From Pseudomonas sp. Fl4BN1 (GTDB lineage Bacteria; Pseudomonadota; Gammaproteobacteria; Pseudomonadales; Pseudomonadaceae), in assembly GCF_009908285.1 (NCBI RefSeq), contig NZ_JAAARM010000036.1, positions 1 to 62,417 of the forward strand: DNA of 62,417 bases. The letters are read 5' to 3'. The translations under genes were made by a program, and so were the position numbers. The notes under the pieces were generated by a model. The model was not told where the DNA came from, did no database searches, and saw only the letters and a list, made by a program, of their open reading frames with translations. Below are positions 8,926 to 18,019 of the stretch, in pieces; position 1 is the first letter of the stretch; every line of letters starts with the position of its first letter.

Positions 8926-9714
8926 TTGCTTATCGAGTCCCGTCGTCGCGCTTATCTATCCGCCATGCAGGTGGTCAGTTGGTTGCCGCGCAGCGAATTG
9001 CCCTTTGCCGCACCCTCGCGCCCCGAGTTGCTGGCCCTGCCCGAGCCGGTGCTGGAGGCGCTTCCTGCGCCTGTGGCCGAAGTAAAAGCCCCGGCGGCGC
9101 CTGCGGCCAGGTCGATCGAACGGCCGAAAATCGAAGTGCCGCGCCCGTCTGCCGCGTCCTCGCGTCTCGCCAGTAAACCCGTAGCCGATGCCGAAGAAGC
9201 CCCGGCGCCGGTGGTCAAGGCCCCGGTAGTGCCTCCGCCGCGTTTTTCCCTGCAACTATTGCGGGCCGGTCGTTGCCTGCTGCTGGTGGAGTTACCCACA
9301 GGCGAAGCCTTCCAGAGCCGCGACCCAGCCTACCTGCTGCTCAAGGACATGCTGCGCGCCGCCGGCCTGCCAGACAGCCCGCAGATCCTCGCCGAGCCGG
9401 TGCGCTGGCCGATGCTGACCCGGGGCAACCTGGACCAGGGCCCCGAAGCGGCCCGGGACTTCGTCCAGGCGTTTGTCGGTGTGCGGGTCGAGGACGAGCC
9501 TTGTGTCTGCCTGTGGCTGATCGGCCTGCCGGCGGTACGTTTCGCTGGTGAGGCCGATGCTGAATCCTACAACCGTGAACTCCAGGTCGAAGGCCTGGGT
9601 TCGGCCTGGGCATTGCCGGGGCTGGAACTATTAATGGAAGAGCCACAGCGTAAGGCTGATGTCTGGCAAGCCATGCGTCGGCTGATGGCGCGCTGGAAAA
9701 GCACTGATGAGTAA
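8926..9714 (+). CDS. holD: Probable DNA polymerase III psi subunit (HolD-like)
   Basis: 262 aa. The N-terminus SRRRAYLSAMQVVSWLPR resembles the short E. coli psi N-terminus (RRDWQLQQLGITQW), the part that binds chi. A Pro/Ala/Glu-rich linker follows (about residues 35-110). A C-terminal domain starts RFSLQLLRAGRCLLLVELP and ends in a Trp-containing helix (DVWQAMRRLMARW), also like psi. Psi is a small clamp-loader subunit linking chi/SSB to the DnaX complex; pseudomonad psi is known to be larger and poorly conserved. The gene directly precedes rimI, the same linkage as holD-rimI in E. coli. The TTG start is chosen because ATG 8965 would remove the RRxYL motif. Confidence rests on synteny plus the terminal motifs. 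Confidence 0.65.
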   Translation: MLIESRRRAYLSAMQVVSWLPRSELPFAAPSRPELLALPEPVLEALPAPVAEVKAPAAPAARSIERPKIEVPRPSAASSRLASKPVADAEEAPAPVVKAPVVPPPRFSLQLLRAGRCLLLVELPTGEAFQSRDPAYLLLKDMLRAAGLPDSPQILAEPVRWPMLTRGNLDQGPEAARDFVQAFVGVRVEDEPCVCLWLIGLPAVRFAGEADAESYNRELQVEGLGSAWALPGLELLMEEPQRKADVWQAMRRLMARWKSTDE

Positions 9715-9722
9715 AAGTACCA

Positions 9723-10175
9723 ATGAGTGACACCTTGACCTTCCGCCTGGCCACCGAGGCGGACCTGGATGCCATCCTTAAAGTCGAATACGCGGCGTTC
9801 AGCCATCCCTGGACCCGAGGCATTTTCATCGATGCCTTCAAGTCCTACGAAGTCTGGCTGATGTTCGAGGGCAGCCAGCAAGTCGGCCATGGAGTGATCC
9901 AGGTGATCATCGACGAGGCTCATTTGCTGAACATCACCGTCAAGCCGGAAAGCCAGGGCCGAGGCCTGGGCCTGCGGTTGCTGGAAGAGCTGATGAAGCG
10001 TGCCTACCAGAAGGATGCACGCGAGTGCTTCCTGGAAGTGCGCTCCAGCAACCAGAGTGCTTATCGGCTGTATGAGCGTTACGGTTTCAACGAAGTCGGG
10101 CGGCGCCGCGACTATTATCCAGCGGTGGGCGGTCGTGAAGACGCCCTGGTCATGGCCTGCACCCTGGTTGATTGA
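9723..10175 (+). CDS. rimI: Ribosomal protein S18-alanine N-acetyltransferase RimI
   Basis: 150 aa GNAT enzyme that acetylates the N-terminal alanine of ribosomal protein S18 using acetyl-CoA. The acetyl-CoA loop is visible as QGRGLGLRLLEEL (about residues 79-91). The C-terminal SSNQSAYRLYERYGFNEVGRRRDYY motif is characteristic of RimI. It follows the psi-like gene by 8 bases and is probably co-transcribed with it. Length is normal for the family. Confidence 0.92.
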   Translation: MSDTLTFRLATEADLDAILKVEYAAFSHPWTRGIFIDAFKSYEVWLMFEGSQQVGHGVIQVIIDEAHLLNITVKPESQGRGLGLRLLEELMKRAYQKDARECFLEVRSSNQSAYRLYERYGFNEVGRRRDYYPAVGGREDALVMACTLVD

Positions 10176-10204
10176 ACCTTGTAATCGATACCGGCGCTGG
10201 CTGC

Positions 10205-10282
10205 AGGCGCTGGCTTGCCAGCGAAGGTAGCTGCGCAATACCGGCTGGCATGCGCCATCTGGTTCGCCGGCAGGCCGGCTCT
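10205..10282. repeat. Inverted pair of REP elements (REPIN-like)
   Basis: GCGCTGGCTTGCCAGCGAA at about 10208-10226 and, inverted, TTCGCCGGCAGGCCGGCTC at 10263-10281 are two copies of the Pseudomonas REP type (consensus GAGCCGGCTTGCCGGCGAA) facing each other. They lie in the gap after rimI and may act as its transcript end. Confidence 0.65.
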
Positions 10283-10289
10283 TGCAGGG

Positions 10290-10622
10290 TCAGGGTTTGC
10301 CGTCCAGCGGATCGCTGCGGGCCAGCTCGGCTTCATCCAGACCAGCGCCGCCACCAATATCCGCGCCATCGACAATACTCAGATCCCAGTCGGCCGGTTT
10401 ATCGGCTCCGGTTTCACGGGCTGAGCGGGCGCCGTCTTCGCGGATCAGGGTTTCCGGGTCCAGGTCGTCATCACTGAAATCGTCATCGTTCAGTGTGGCG
10501 TCGCTCCCGGCGCCGGGTTCATCGTCATCGAAGTGCAGCTCCTCGATGGAGCCCATGCGGTCCTGATCGTCGTCGATGGGTTCGGGTTGGGGAGCTGCGT
10601 AGGGACGTCGTGATTCGGTCAT
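10290..10622 (-). CDS. Conserved acidic protein of unknown function
   Basis: 110 aa, highly acidic, with Asp/Glu clusters (HFDDDEP, LNDDDFSDDDLDPETL) and no membrane segment or recognisable catalytic motif; probably largely disordered. Pseudomonas genomes carry a similar small acidic gene at this place between rimI and the carbonic anhydrase gene, some annotated loosely as a serine kinase/phosphatase. Nothing here supports such activity. The ribosome-binding site is weak. Convergent with rimI. Confidence 0.7.
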   Translation of the reverse strand: MTESRRPYAAPQPEPIDDDQDRMGSIEELHFDDDEPGAGSDATLNDDDFSDDDLDPETLIREDGARSARETGADKPADWDLSIVDGADIGGGAGLDEAELARSDPLDGKP

Positions 10623-10773
10623 GGCGATTGCTCATACTTCAGGGGCTTGAACGGTGGACCCATGGCCGCCCGGAAGATTCCCCGCAAGGGATAGCCGGTA
10701 TCTGCAGCAACACGCGTGACCCCAACCGACGGTCGTCTGTCAAAGCAGCGCATCATTCTTGAGGCTTCACAGC

Positions 10774-11418
10774 ATGAACGAACTACAAGATCTGATTGAT
10801 AACAACGAGCGTTGGGCCGAAGCGATCAAGCAGGAAGACCCGGATTTCTTCTCCAAGCTGGCTCGCCAGCAGACGCCGGAATACCTGTGGATCGGCTGCT
10901 CGGACGCCCGGGTGCCGGCCAACGAGATCGTCGGCATGTTGCCGGGCGACCTGTTCGTACACCGCAACGTGGCCAACGTGGTGTTGCACACCGACCTCAA
11001 TTGCCTGTCGGTGATCCAGTACGCCGTGGATGTGCTCAAGGTCAAACACATCCTGGTGACCGGCCACTACGGCTGTGGCGGCGTGCGCGCTTCGATGCAG
11101 GACCGCCAGCTGGGCCTGATCGACGGCTGGCTGCGCTCGATCCGCGACCTGTACTACGAGCACCGTGAAGCGCTGGGGCAACTGCCCAGCGAAGAAGAGC
11201 GGGTCGACCGTCTCTGCGAGTTGAACGTGATCCAGCAAGTGGCCAACGTCGGCCATACCAGCATCGTGCAGAACGCCTGGCATCGTGGGCAGAGCCTGTC
11301 GATCCATGGCTGCATCTACGGGATCAAGGACGGTCGCTGGAAAAGCTTGAACGCCACCATCAGTGGCTTTGAGCAACTGCCGCCGCAGTATCGCCTGCGC
11401 CCGGTTGGCGCTGTCTGA
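10774..11418 (+). CDS. can: Beta-class carbonic anhydrase
   Basis: 214 aa cytoplasmic zinc enzyme interconverting CO2 and bicarbonate. The ligands of the beta class are present: C42 and D44 (GCSDARVPA), H98 and C101 (TGHYGCGG), with R46 pairing with D44. ATG 10774 is chosen over the TTG at 10759; GAGG at 10761-10764 serves as ribosome-binding site. The C-terminus matches the E. coli Can type in length. Monocistronic, ended by a long inverted repeat. Confidence 0.95.
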   Translation: MNELQDLIDNNERWAEAIKQEDPDFFSKLARQQTPEYLWIGCSDARVPANEIVGMLPGDLFVHRNVANVVLHTDLNCLSVIQYAVDVLKVKHILVTGHYGCGGVRASMQDRQLGLIDGWLRSIRDLYYEHREALGQLPSEEERVDRLCELNVIQQVANVGHTSIVQNAWHRGQSLSIHGCIYGIKDGRWKSLNATISGFEQLPPQYRLRPVGAV

Positions 11419-11420
11419 AG

Positions 11421-11546
11421 CGCCGCTGAAACACTGTAGCCACGTTGCGCAGGAGACCCGCTCCTGAGCGCCCGGGAAGGCTCTTCGAGCCTTCGCCCGA
11501 ATGCGGCCCAAGCCTGCGGTAGCGGCTACAGGTGTTTCAGCGGAGC
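11421..11546. repeat. Long inverted repeat of the CTGTAGCC family, terminator-like
   Basis: Arms at 11421-11442 (GCGCCGCTGAAACACTGTAGCC) and 11524-11546 are near-perfect reverse complements (one extra base in the right arm). They flank ~80 bp between the convergent carbonic anhydrase gene and the secreted-protein gene. The GTAGCCGC core recurs at 34535-34588 and 59383-59486. It may end transcription from both sides. Confidence 0.6.
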
Positions 11547-11548
11547 AC

Positions 11549-12721
11549 TTAGAGGTGTGGCACCTCGGTGCTTGGCGCCGGTGCTGGCGCCTTGAGCTGG
11601 TTGAGCTGGGCCTTGACCGGCGTGCTGGTGCATTGGGCCGCGGCCTGTTGCTCGGTCAGCTTGCGCACCGAGGTGTAGAACAGCTCGCAGGTCTGCACTT
11701 TTTGCGTTACCTGCCAGGTCTGGGTGCAACTGCTGAGCAGCGTGCTCGGATCGCTTTGCGGCTTGCTGCCCATCCCCGCCTGCCAGCAGGCAGCACTTAA
11801 ATCCTGGCCCATGACTTTCAGGCCTGCGGCATCGGCCTTGGCTTGATCATTGTCATAGTTTGCCGGGTCAGCCGCGTACCAGATGTAGCTTGGGTGGTTG
11901 GAACCCAGTACCGGCACGTTCACTCCTTCGCTCGGGCTGATCTGTGCCAGGCCCAGCACATTCACCGTGACCCCATATTGCTGCTTGAGCCAGCTGCGCA
12001 CTGGCGCGCCAAAGGCCACCATGGGCAGGGGCGCGCCACTGGCGTTCTGGCTGACTTGTTTGACCATGGTGGTCTGGTAGCTGTTGAAGTAGCTGTAGAC
12101 ACCTTCCAGGTCCTTGCCAGCATTGGACGGCGCGGCAATCGGCGCGATGTCGACAATGGTCTGGTAGGCCGGGGTTTGATCGACGGCGATGCCATTGGCG
12201 GTGAGCAAGGTGGCCCAGCGGTCGGTGGTGGCCGATTCCAGGTAATCCTGGGCCTGGGTCAGCGAGTAGTCCGGCGGAAAGTGCAGCAACTCGATGCTCT
12301 TGCGGTTTTCCAGGGCCATGCCCAGGGGCAGGAACAGGTACCAGTTGTAGGCCCATTTGCCATCGGTATTGAGCTGGCTGGCGCCGCTGTAGGCCAGGTC
12401 GCCGGCATCCAGCAGTGCGCTCAAGGGCTTGTCGTAGCCATCGGGTACGCCACTGATGGAGGCCACGACCTGGTCACCCGCGGTCTTGACGCTGACCTTG
12501 GCGGCACTGTAGCCGTCGCGCTGTACGCTCTGGGTCAGGTAGTGCTCCACGGTCTGTTCCAGGGTCCAGTTGCGAAAGCAGATGACGTTGCAGTTGTTGG
12601 GGTAGGCAAACAGCTGGGTGACGCGCTGGGGGCTGCCCAGATTGACCTCGACATCGGCCATGACGGTGGCGCTTAGCGACGCGGCGGCCAGGGCGAGGGT
12701 CAGTCCTGCGAATTTGAACAT
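11549..12721 (-). CDS. Secreted protein of unknown function
   Basis: 390 aa. A clear signal peptide (MFKFAGLTLALAAASLSATVMA, cut before DVEV) precedes a soluble domain with no motif I recognise. It has Cys pairs near the N-terminus (NNCNVICFRNW) and more cysteines near the C-terminus, suggesting periplasmic disulfides. The last ~20 residues are Ala/Pro-rich. ATG 12721 has an AAGGATC ribosome-binding site; the longer in-frame start at 12757 would hide the signal peptide. Faces the carbonic anhydrase gene across an inverted repeat. Confidence 0.75.
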   Translation of the reverse strand: MFKFAGLTLALAAASLSATVMADVEVNLGSPQRVTQLFAYPNNCNVICFRNWTLEQTVEHYLTQSVQRDGYSAAKVSVKTAGDQVVASISGVPDGYDKPLSALLDAGDLAYSGASQLNTDGKWAYNWYLFLPLGMALENRKSIELLHFPPDYSLTQAQDYLESATTDRWATLLTANGIAVDQTPAYQTIVDIAPIAAPSNAGKDLEGVYSYFNSYQTTMVKQVSQNASGAPLPMVAFGAPVRSWLKQQYGVTVNVLGLAQISPSEGVNVPVLGSNHPSYIWYAADPANYDNDQAKADAAGLKVMGQDLSAACWQAGMGSKPQSDPSTLLSSCTQTWQVTQKVQTCELFYTSVRKLTEQQAAAQCTSTPVKAQLNQLKAPAPAPSTEVPHL

Positions 12722-12820
12722 GCTCAGATCCTTTTCAGCGTGAACCCCGAGGGGCAAGACATTCCGGCTCAGGCCTGCAGTAGGGAACGTGAAAAGGCCC
12801 TTGTTGCAGGCGCCAACCGT

Positions 12821-14446
12821 TCAGGACGGTTTCAGAGTGGTCAGCGGAAAGCCAGGATAGTACAGCTGGCAAAACACCGTGATCGCCAGCATCAGGGGCA
12901 GGAAGATGGCCTGCAACGGGCTCCAGTGTGCCCAATGCAGCGCAGTCAGCCATGGATAGCTGGCACTCAACTGCTGGTCTATGCGTCCCAGTCGTTTGTG
13001 CTCCAGCAGGTTGAGCAGGACCATCCCCAGGTAGGTCAACATGCCCAGCGCGCCTTGCAGTGCACCGAACATGGCCAGTATCACCAACTGCGGGAGACCG
13101 TGGCGCAGGACCAGCCATTTGCCGGTCGGGTCGAGGCGTCGAGGGATCAGGCGTTCACTCAGCCACAGATCCTGGCTGATCATGCGGGTGGCCAGCGGTA
13201 TCCACTGGCTCATGAGCAGGATTCCAATCCACACCGGAACCCAGCCCAGCAACGACGCGGTGATGATGCTGAAGCCTGGCGAGTAATGATTCTGCTGCAG
13301 CAGATTCAGGCCCAATGCCAGTGAAGTGGCGGCCCAGAGTCTGACCCAGGATTGCGCGGCGACCGGGCGGCGCAGGTAGCGCAACCAGAAATACAGGTCT
13401 CTCTGGGGCAGGCGCTCGATCAGTTGTGGATAGCGCCAGGTCAAGATGTCCGCGAGCTGGTGGCAGGCCTGCCAGTCGCGTTGTCCGGAACCCCGCAGGA
13501 GGCTTTGCTGCTGCCGGGCGGTCATAGGCTTGAGCAACAGGTGGGCGGCCAGAATGTCGGGTTCCGAGGTCCGCTTGTCTTCGCTCTTGAGTTGTTGGAT
13601 CCGATAAAAGTTTTCCTGCTGGCGGCGCTCCATCAGTGCTTCCCAGTCCAGGGTCGGCTCTGGGTGCACGCCGCTTTTGTCGCTCCACTGGAACAGCTGG
13701 CATACCTGCTCCAGCAGCAACAGGCTCCATGGGTTGTCCTTGAGCAGTTGCAGCACAATGCGTTGCCACTCCTGGCGGCGGTCGAACTCCTGTATCCAGG
13801 GCTGCTCGGTGCAAGCGCTGAGCTGCTGGATAAACGCCAGTTCCTCTTGTGCCGCCATGAGCTGCTGCAGGGTTTGCTGGTATTGCTGCAGTAGCCTTGC
13901 CGCCAGCGCCTCTTGCTGCCAGGGGCTCATCACCACGTTCTGCCAGGGGGTCAACCACTCCAGGTGTTCCACGGCCCATAGGGTGATGGCCGTGTGTGCC
14001 TCCGATCGTTCGAGGCAGTGCAGCAGCAGCCCAGCCTCGAAGCTCTGCGCACAGTCCAGTTGCTGTGCCTGTTGCCAGCGTTGCGGCAGATTGTGCAGGG
14101 TCAGGCCAAGCAGCAAGCGGTGCGCCGCAGCGTCGATGTTCGGTCTCGTCGGTTCCTGTGGGTGTATTTCCAGCAACTGCGCCCACTCATGCAGGTTGTC
14201 ATGCTCGGCGTGCACCAAGGCCGTCACTGAGGTGGGCGTAGCCGACCTGTGGTCGCGGCGTTCTTCAGCGCGGTTATCCAGGCGCTGGCGAGCCAGCTGC
14301 AGGGCCTTCTCATAGGCCGCACGGAGCCGCTGGAATCCCTCGGCATCAGCTTCGGGACGGGTGCTTTTCAGCAGTTTTGCGTAGCTGCGCTTGATACTGC
14401 GCGCGTCGGCATCCGCAGGCAGCTCCAGCAGGGTCCAGCAATCCAT
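12821..14446 (-). CDS. J-domain membrane protein, HscC co-chaperone (DjlC-like)
   Basis: 541 aa. The first ~60 residues form a J-like domain (WTLLELPADADARSIKRSYA...GFQRLRAAYEKAL), but the HPD tripeptide is replaced by RPE (in STRPEAD). A long helical, Gln/Leu-rich middle (100-330) is followed by about four hydrophobic segments after residue 365 (e.g. FSIITASLLGWVPVWIGILL, LVILAMFGALQGALGMLTYL). E. coli DjlB and DjlC have the same plan and stimulate the Hsp70 HscC. It lies 11 bases after hscC with its AGGAG overlapping the hscC stop, so it is the cognate partner. The missing His makes its mode of Hsp70 stimulation uncertain. Confidence 0.82.
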   Translation of the reverse strand: MDCWTLLELPADADARSIKRSYAKLLKSTRPEADAEGFQRLRAAYEKALQLARQRLDNRAEERRDHRSATPTSVTALVHAEHDNLHEWAQLLEIHPQEPTRPNIDAAAHRLLLGLTLHNLPQRWQQAQQLDCAQSFEAGLLLHCLERSEAHTAITLWAVEHLEWLTPWQNVVMSPWQQEALAARLLQQYQQTLQQLMAAQEELAFIQQLSACTEQPWIQEFDRRQEWQRIVLQLLKDNPWSLLLLEQVCQLFQWSDKSGVHPEPTLDWEALMERRQQENFYRIQQLKSEDKRTSEPDILAAHLLLKPMTARQQQSLLRGSGQRDWQACHQLADILTWRYPQLIERLPQRDLYFWLRYLRRPVAAQSWVRLWAATSLALGLNLLQQNHYSPGFSIITASLLGWVPVWIGILLMSQWIPLATRMISQDLWLSERLIPRRLDPTGKWLVLRHGLPQLVILAMFGALQGALGMLTYLGMVLLNLLEHKRLGRIDQQLSASYPWLTALHWAHWSPLQAIFLPLMLAITVFCQLYYPGFPLTTLKPS

Positions 14447-14457
14447 GTTGCGGCTCC

Positions 14458-16155
14458 TCAGTGCCAGTGGCCATTTTCCAGGCGTTGCAGTTGTTCAGTG
14501 AGCTGGCTACGCACTTCGCGGATCTGGCGTTCGTCCTGGGTCTCCAGCACTAGCTGGAATTGCCCGGCCCAATGGCCGACCTGTTCGCGCATCTCCCCCA
14601 GGCTCTCCTGATAAAGACGCTCCAGGCGTGCGCTGAGCAGGGTGTTGACCTGCTGGTCCCGAGGGTGAATCTTCAGTTGCTCGAGGGCCTTGAGGCGTTC
14701 CTGGATTTCCTCCGGGGTCAGCACCCCGGGGTTGTTCTCGATCACCAGGGAACGGCTTTCGCCAGTCAGGGGAATGTTCACCTGGGCTTCCAGCAGGCCG
14801 TTGATGTCGTAGGTGAAGCGTACGTCCAGCGACACTTCGCCGGCCGGGCGCTTGGGTACCTTCATCTCCAGTTGGCCCAGGGCGACGTTGTCGCGCACCA
14901 GGCGGCTCTCGCCCTGGAAGATCTTCAGCAGCACCAGTTCCTGATTGTCATGCAGGGTCTGTACGGTCTTGACCCGACTCACCGGCACCACGCTGTTGCG
15001 TTCGATGATTGGCAGGTAATGCCCACCTTCGATCTGGTTGCCGTATTGCTGGGAGGTTTCGATTCCCAGGGTGTAGGAGCAGACGTCGGTCAGCACCACT
15101 TCTTCCAGAGCCGCGCAGCGTGCCTTGAGGGCGGCCTGGACTGCCGCGCCCTGGGCCACGACCTGGTCGGGGTCGAGGCTGATGGAAGGAAAGCGCCCGA
15201 ACAGCCCGGCCGCCAGCTTGCGCACCAGGGGCATGCGGGTGGCGCCCCCCACCAGGAGGATTTCATCCAGGTCACTGACGCGGATCCGCGCATCGCGCAG
15301 GGCCCGTTCGATGGGTGCCCGCAGGCGCTCCAGCAACGGCGTATAGAGCGTGGCCAGTTGCGCCTGGGTAATGCTCTGGGTCCATTGCCGCCCGTCGACC
15401 CGCAGGCTGAATTCGGCGCTGCTGTCCTGGCCCAGGGCGCGCCGCACTCGCTCGGCTTCACGGCGCAGGGCCTGGAGCACGCTGCGGGGTTCGGGAAAGT
15501 CCGGGGCCTGGGCCTGCTGTTCAATGAAATACTCCAGCAGCAGGCTGTCGAAATCCTCGCCGCCGAGGAAGTTATCGCCGGCACTGGCGCGAACTTCCAT
15601 GACCCCGTCGAACAATTCCAGGATCGACACGTCGAAGGTGCCACCGCCCAGGTCGAAGACCAGGAACGAGGTTTCCTTGTCCCGCTGGTGCAGGCCGTAG
15701 GCCAGGGCTGCAGCGGTGGGTTCGTTGATCAGCTTTTCCACCTTGAGGCCCGCCAGTTCGCCAGCGATCCGCGTGGCCTTGCGTTGGGCATCGCTGAAGT
15801 AGGCCGGCACACTGATGACGGCTTCTTCCACCGGTTCGCCATAGGCGCGTTCAACATCTTCCTTGAGGCTCTTGAGCACCATGGCCGAGAGTTCTTCCGG
15901 GCGAAACGAACGGTCCCCCAGGCGCACCTCGGTGGCACTGCCCATGTAGCGCTTGAACAGCGCGGTGGTCAGTTGCGGGTGGGTGTGCAAACGCTCCTTG
16001 GCCGCCTGCCCCACCAGGACCCGGCCTTGTTCGTCCAGGCCCACCACGCTGGGAGTGAGGAACTGACCCAGGGCATTGGGCACCAGCTCGCTCGAGGTGT
16101 CGCGCCAGACGGCGACCAGGCTGTTGGTGGTCCCCAGGTCGATACCCACGATCAT
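14458..16155 (-). CDS. hscC: HscC, specialised Hsp70 chaperone
   Basis: 565 aa, Hsp70 family, shorter than DnaK (~640 aa) and matching E. coli HscC. The ATPase domain shows GIDLGTTNS at the N-terminus, NEPTAAALAYG, DLGGGTFDVS and VGGATRMPLV. A shortened substrate-binding domain follows (ETSQQYGNQIEGGHYLPIIERN onward) with a reduced helical lid. HscC has fast nucleotide exchange and works with DjlB/DjlC-type J proteins, one of which is the next gene. ATG 16155 is preferred to 16176 because the GGGAG ribosome-binding site lies between them. Confidence 0.92.
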   Translation of the reverse strand: MIVGIDLGTTNSLVAVWRDTSSELVPNALGQFLTPSVVGLDEQGRVLVGQAAKERLHTHPQLTTALFKRYMGSATEVRLGDRSFRPEELSAMVLKSLKEDVERAYGEPVEEAVISVPAYFSDAQRKATRIAGELAGLKVEKLINEPTAAALAYGLHQRDKETSFLVFDLGGGTFDVSILELFDGVMEVRASAGDNFLGGEDFDSLLLEYFIEQQAQAPDFPEPRSVLQALRREAERVRRALGQDSSAEFSLRVDGRQWTQSITQAQLATLYTPLLERLRAPIERALRDARIRVSDLDEILLVGGATRMPLVRKLAAGLFGRFPSISLDPDQVVAQGAAVQAALKARCAALEEVVLTDVCSYTLGIETSQQYGNQIEGGHYLPIIERNSVVPVSRVKTVQTLHDNQELVLLKIFQGESRLVRDNVALGQLEMKVPKRPAGEVSLDVRFTYDINGLLEAQVNIPLTGESRSLVIENNPGVLTPEEIQERLKALEQLKIHPRDQQVNTLLSARLERLYQESLGEMREQVGHWAGQFQLVLETQDERQIREVRSQLTEQLQRLENGHWH

Positions 16156-16288
16156 GACAACGAACTCCCTTTCCAATCGGAAAACAGATGAAACAGATAA
16201 GTGGGGAGCAGGATATTACCCGGAGGGGGAATGGGTAAAGCGCATGATGTCACATGGCTACTACTGGTGTCGGAGGAGGGCGGCAAGA

Positions 16289-16310
16289 GGCCGGGGGATG
16301 GCCCCCGGCC
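16289..16310 (-). terminator. GC-rich hairpin after the phosphatase gene
   Basis: A perfect 9-bp stem (16289-16297 with 16302-16310) with a four-base loop just downstream of the acpA-like stop. No T tract follows on the minus strand, so it may stabilise or only weakly terminate the transcript. Confidence 0.5.
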
Positions 16311-16318
16311 AGATTGGA

Positions 16319-18019
16319 TCAGGCGTTGAAGTGCAGGGCGTTGGTCAGGTCGCCCATGGGTTTCTGGCCCCGCGCGATCATCGAGGCGTCACGTTCCTTG
16401 ATGCCGTCCAGCGTCTCCAGTTGGAACACCCGGGTAATCAGCCGCAGGATCGAAGCGGTGTCGTACACGGTGTGATCCACCGTGCCCTTGCGCGCGAACG
16501 GCGACACCACCAGCGCTGGAATCCGCGTGCCGGGGCCCCAGCGATCACCCTGGGGTGGCGCCACGTGATCCCACCAGCCGCCGTTCTCGTCGACGGTGAC
16601 GATCACCACCATGTTTTTCCATTGCGGGCTCTCGCGCAGCACTTTCAGCGCCCGGTCAATGTGCCGGTCACCGGCGGCTATATCGGCGTAGCCGGCGTGC
16701 AGGTTGAGGTTGCCCTGGGGTTTGTAGAAGGTCACCGCGGGTAGCTTGCCGGCCTCGGCGTCAGCGAAGAACTTGTTGGTCGCCGCTTCGTCCCCCAGGC
16801 CGCCGTCACGCAGGCGCTTGGCACGTTCTGCCGGGTTTTCCGGGCCCTGGCGCACGAAATAGTTGAACGGCTGGTGGTGGTACTGGAAGTTGGGGATCTT
16901 CGGAATGCCACCGGAGTCCTTGAACTGCTCCAGGGTCGCCTGCCAGGCACCGCCGTACCAGGCCCAGTCGACGTTCTTCTTCGACAGCTTGTCGCCGATG
17001 TGTTCGTGGGTTTGTGGCACCAGCACGCTGGGCAGGTCGGGCTTGGCGTAGTCCGGGCGCTCCGGGTCGCGGATCCAGGTCGGCCAGTAGGGCGGGGCCA
17101 TGGTATTGACCGCGTAGCCGTCCGGGGTCAGGGCGCTGGGACCGAACTGCGGTGCCCCGTCCATGGCACTGGCCGGGGATTTTTCCAGAGGCTTGAGGCG
17201 CGTGCCCTTGGGGTCGTCGCCTTGCAAGGAGGCGATCTGCGACTTGGCCACCGAGTTGCCGGCATCCGGGTAGAACGGCACCTTGGCGCTGATCAGGTAT
17301 TGGTGGTTGAGGAACGAGCCACCAAAGGCTCCCTGGAAGAAGTTGTCGCAGAGCACGAACTCCCGGGCCACATCCCACAGGCGCAAGGAATAACGGGTCT
17401 GGGCGTAATGGCCCATGGTCAGGGCGCCGGAATCGGCCCAGGCCACGAAACCATCGTTCTTGCCGCCGTTGATCTGCATCTGGTTCTGGTAGAACACGTG
17501 CCACAGATCGCGAGTCACCAGGCCCAGAGGCAGGTCTTCGCCGCTGGGGCCCTTGAGGGCGAACGGCGCGTTGGGCAAGTTATCCTGGAACTGGGTTTCC
17601 ACCGGGTAGGTGACGCCGTCCAGGGTTTGCGGCCCGACCTGAAGAATACCGCCCCAGATGGGCGGCAGTTTTGGCAGCAGGCTGCCGTCGCGGTCGCGTT
17701 GCTGGGACGCTTCGGCCGGGAGGGCCGAGAGCGGTTTTTCCACCCCGGGGAAGTTGGCGAAGAGGTTATTGAAGCTGCGGTTCTCGGCGAAAATCACCAC
17801 CACGTTCTTCACTTGGTCTTGCAGCGCCTTGTCCAGCTCAGTCGGGGACAGCGGACGCTCATCCGGTTTGCTTCCAGGCTCACCGGCCTGGCCACAGGCG
17901 CTCAGGGTGGCACCGACCCCCAGAACGGCAACGCCGCCTAGGAAGCGGCGGCGGCTGGTATCGGTGGGCTGGTCGGTGGTGGAATCGGGGGTGTCGCGCA
18001 GGTCGGTATCGTCACTCAT
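16319..18019 (-). CDS. acpA: Tat-exported AcpA-type acid phosphatase / phospholipase C-like phosphoesterase
   Basis: 566 aa, alkaline phosphatase-like superfamily (phosphoesterase PF04185). A twin-arginine signal SRRRFLGGVAVLGVGATLSAC follows a ~40 residue N-terminal stretch; LSAC could be a lipobox, making it a possible Tat lipoprotein. Family motifs: VVVIFAENRSFNNLFANFPG (metal site) near residue 77 and VTVDENGGWWDHVAPP near residue 485. AcpA-like enzymes hydrolyse phosphomonoesters, some also phospholipids; the substrate here is unknown. ATG 18019 has AAGGAA upstream; the frame is open to 18124 but without a ribosome-binding site. Confidence 0.85.
   Translation of the reverse strand: MSDDTDLRDTPDSTTDQPTDTSRRRFLGGVAVLGVGATLSACGQAGEPGSKPDERPLSPTELDKALQDQVKNVVVIFAENRSFNNLFANFPGVEKPLSALPAEASQQRDRDGSLLPKLPPIWGGILQVGPQTLDGVTYPVETQFQDNLPNAPFALKGPSGEDLPLGLVTRDLWHVFYQNQMQINGGKNDGFVAWADSGALTMGHYAQTRYSLRLWDVAREFVLCDNFFQGAFGGSFLNHQYLISAKVPFYPDAGNSVAKSQIASLQGDDPKGTRLKPLEKSPASAMDGAPQFGPSALTPDGYAVNTMAPPYWPTWIRDPERPDYAKPDLPSVLVPQTHEHIGDKLSKKNVDWAWYGGAWQATLEQFKDSGGIPKIPNFQYHHQPFNYFVRQGPENPAERAKRLRDGGLGDEAATNKFFADAEAGKLPAVTFYKPQGNLNLHAGYADIAAGDRHIDRALKVLRESPQWKNMVVIVTVDENGGWWDHVAPPQGDRWGPGTRIPALVVSPFARKGTVDHTVYDTASILRLITRVFQLETLDGIKERDASMIARGQKPMGDLTNALHFNA

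Noticed and set aside
14560..16191. 543-codon open frame antisense to hscC
   Set aside because: Lies entirely on the complement of an unmistakable Hsp70 gene; composition typical of antisense GC-rich frames.
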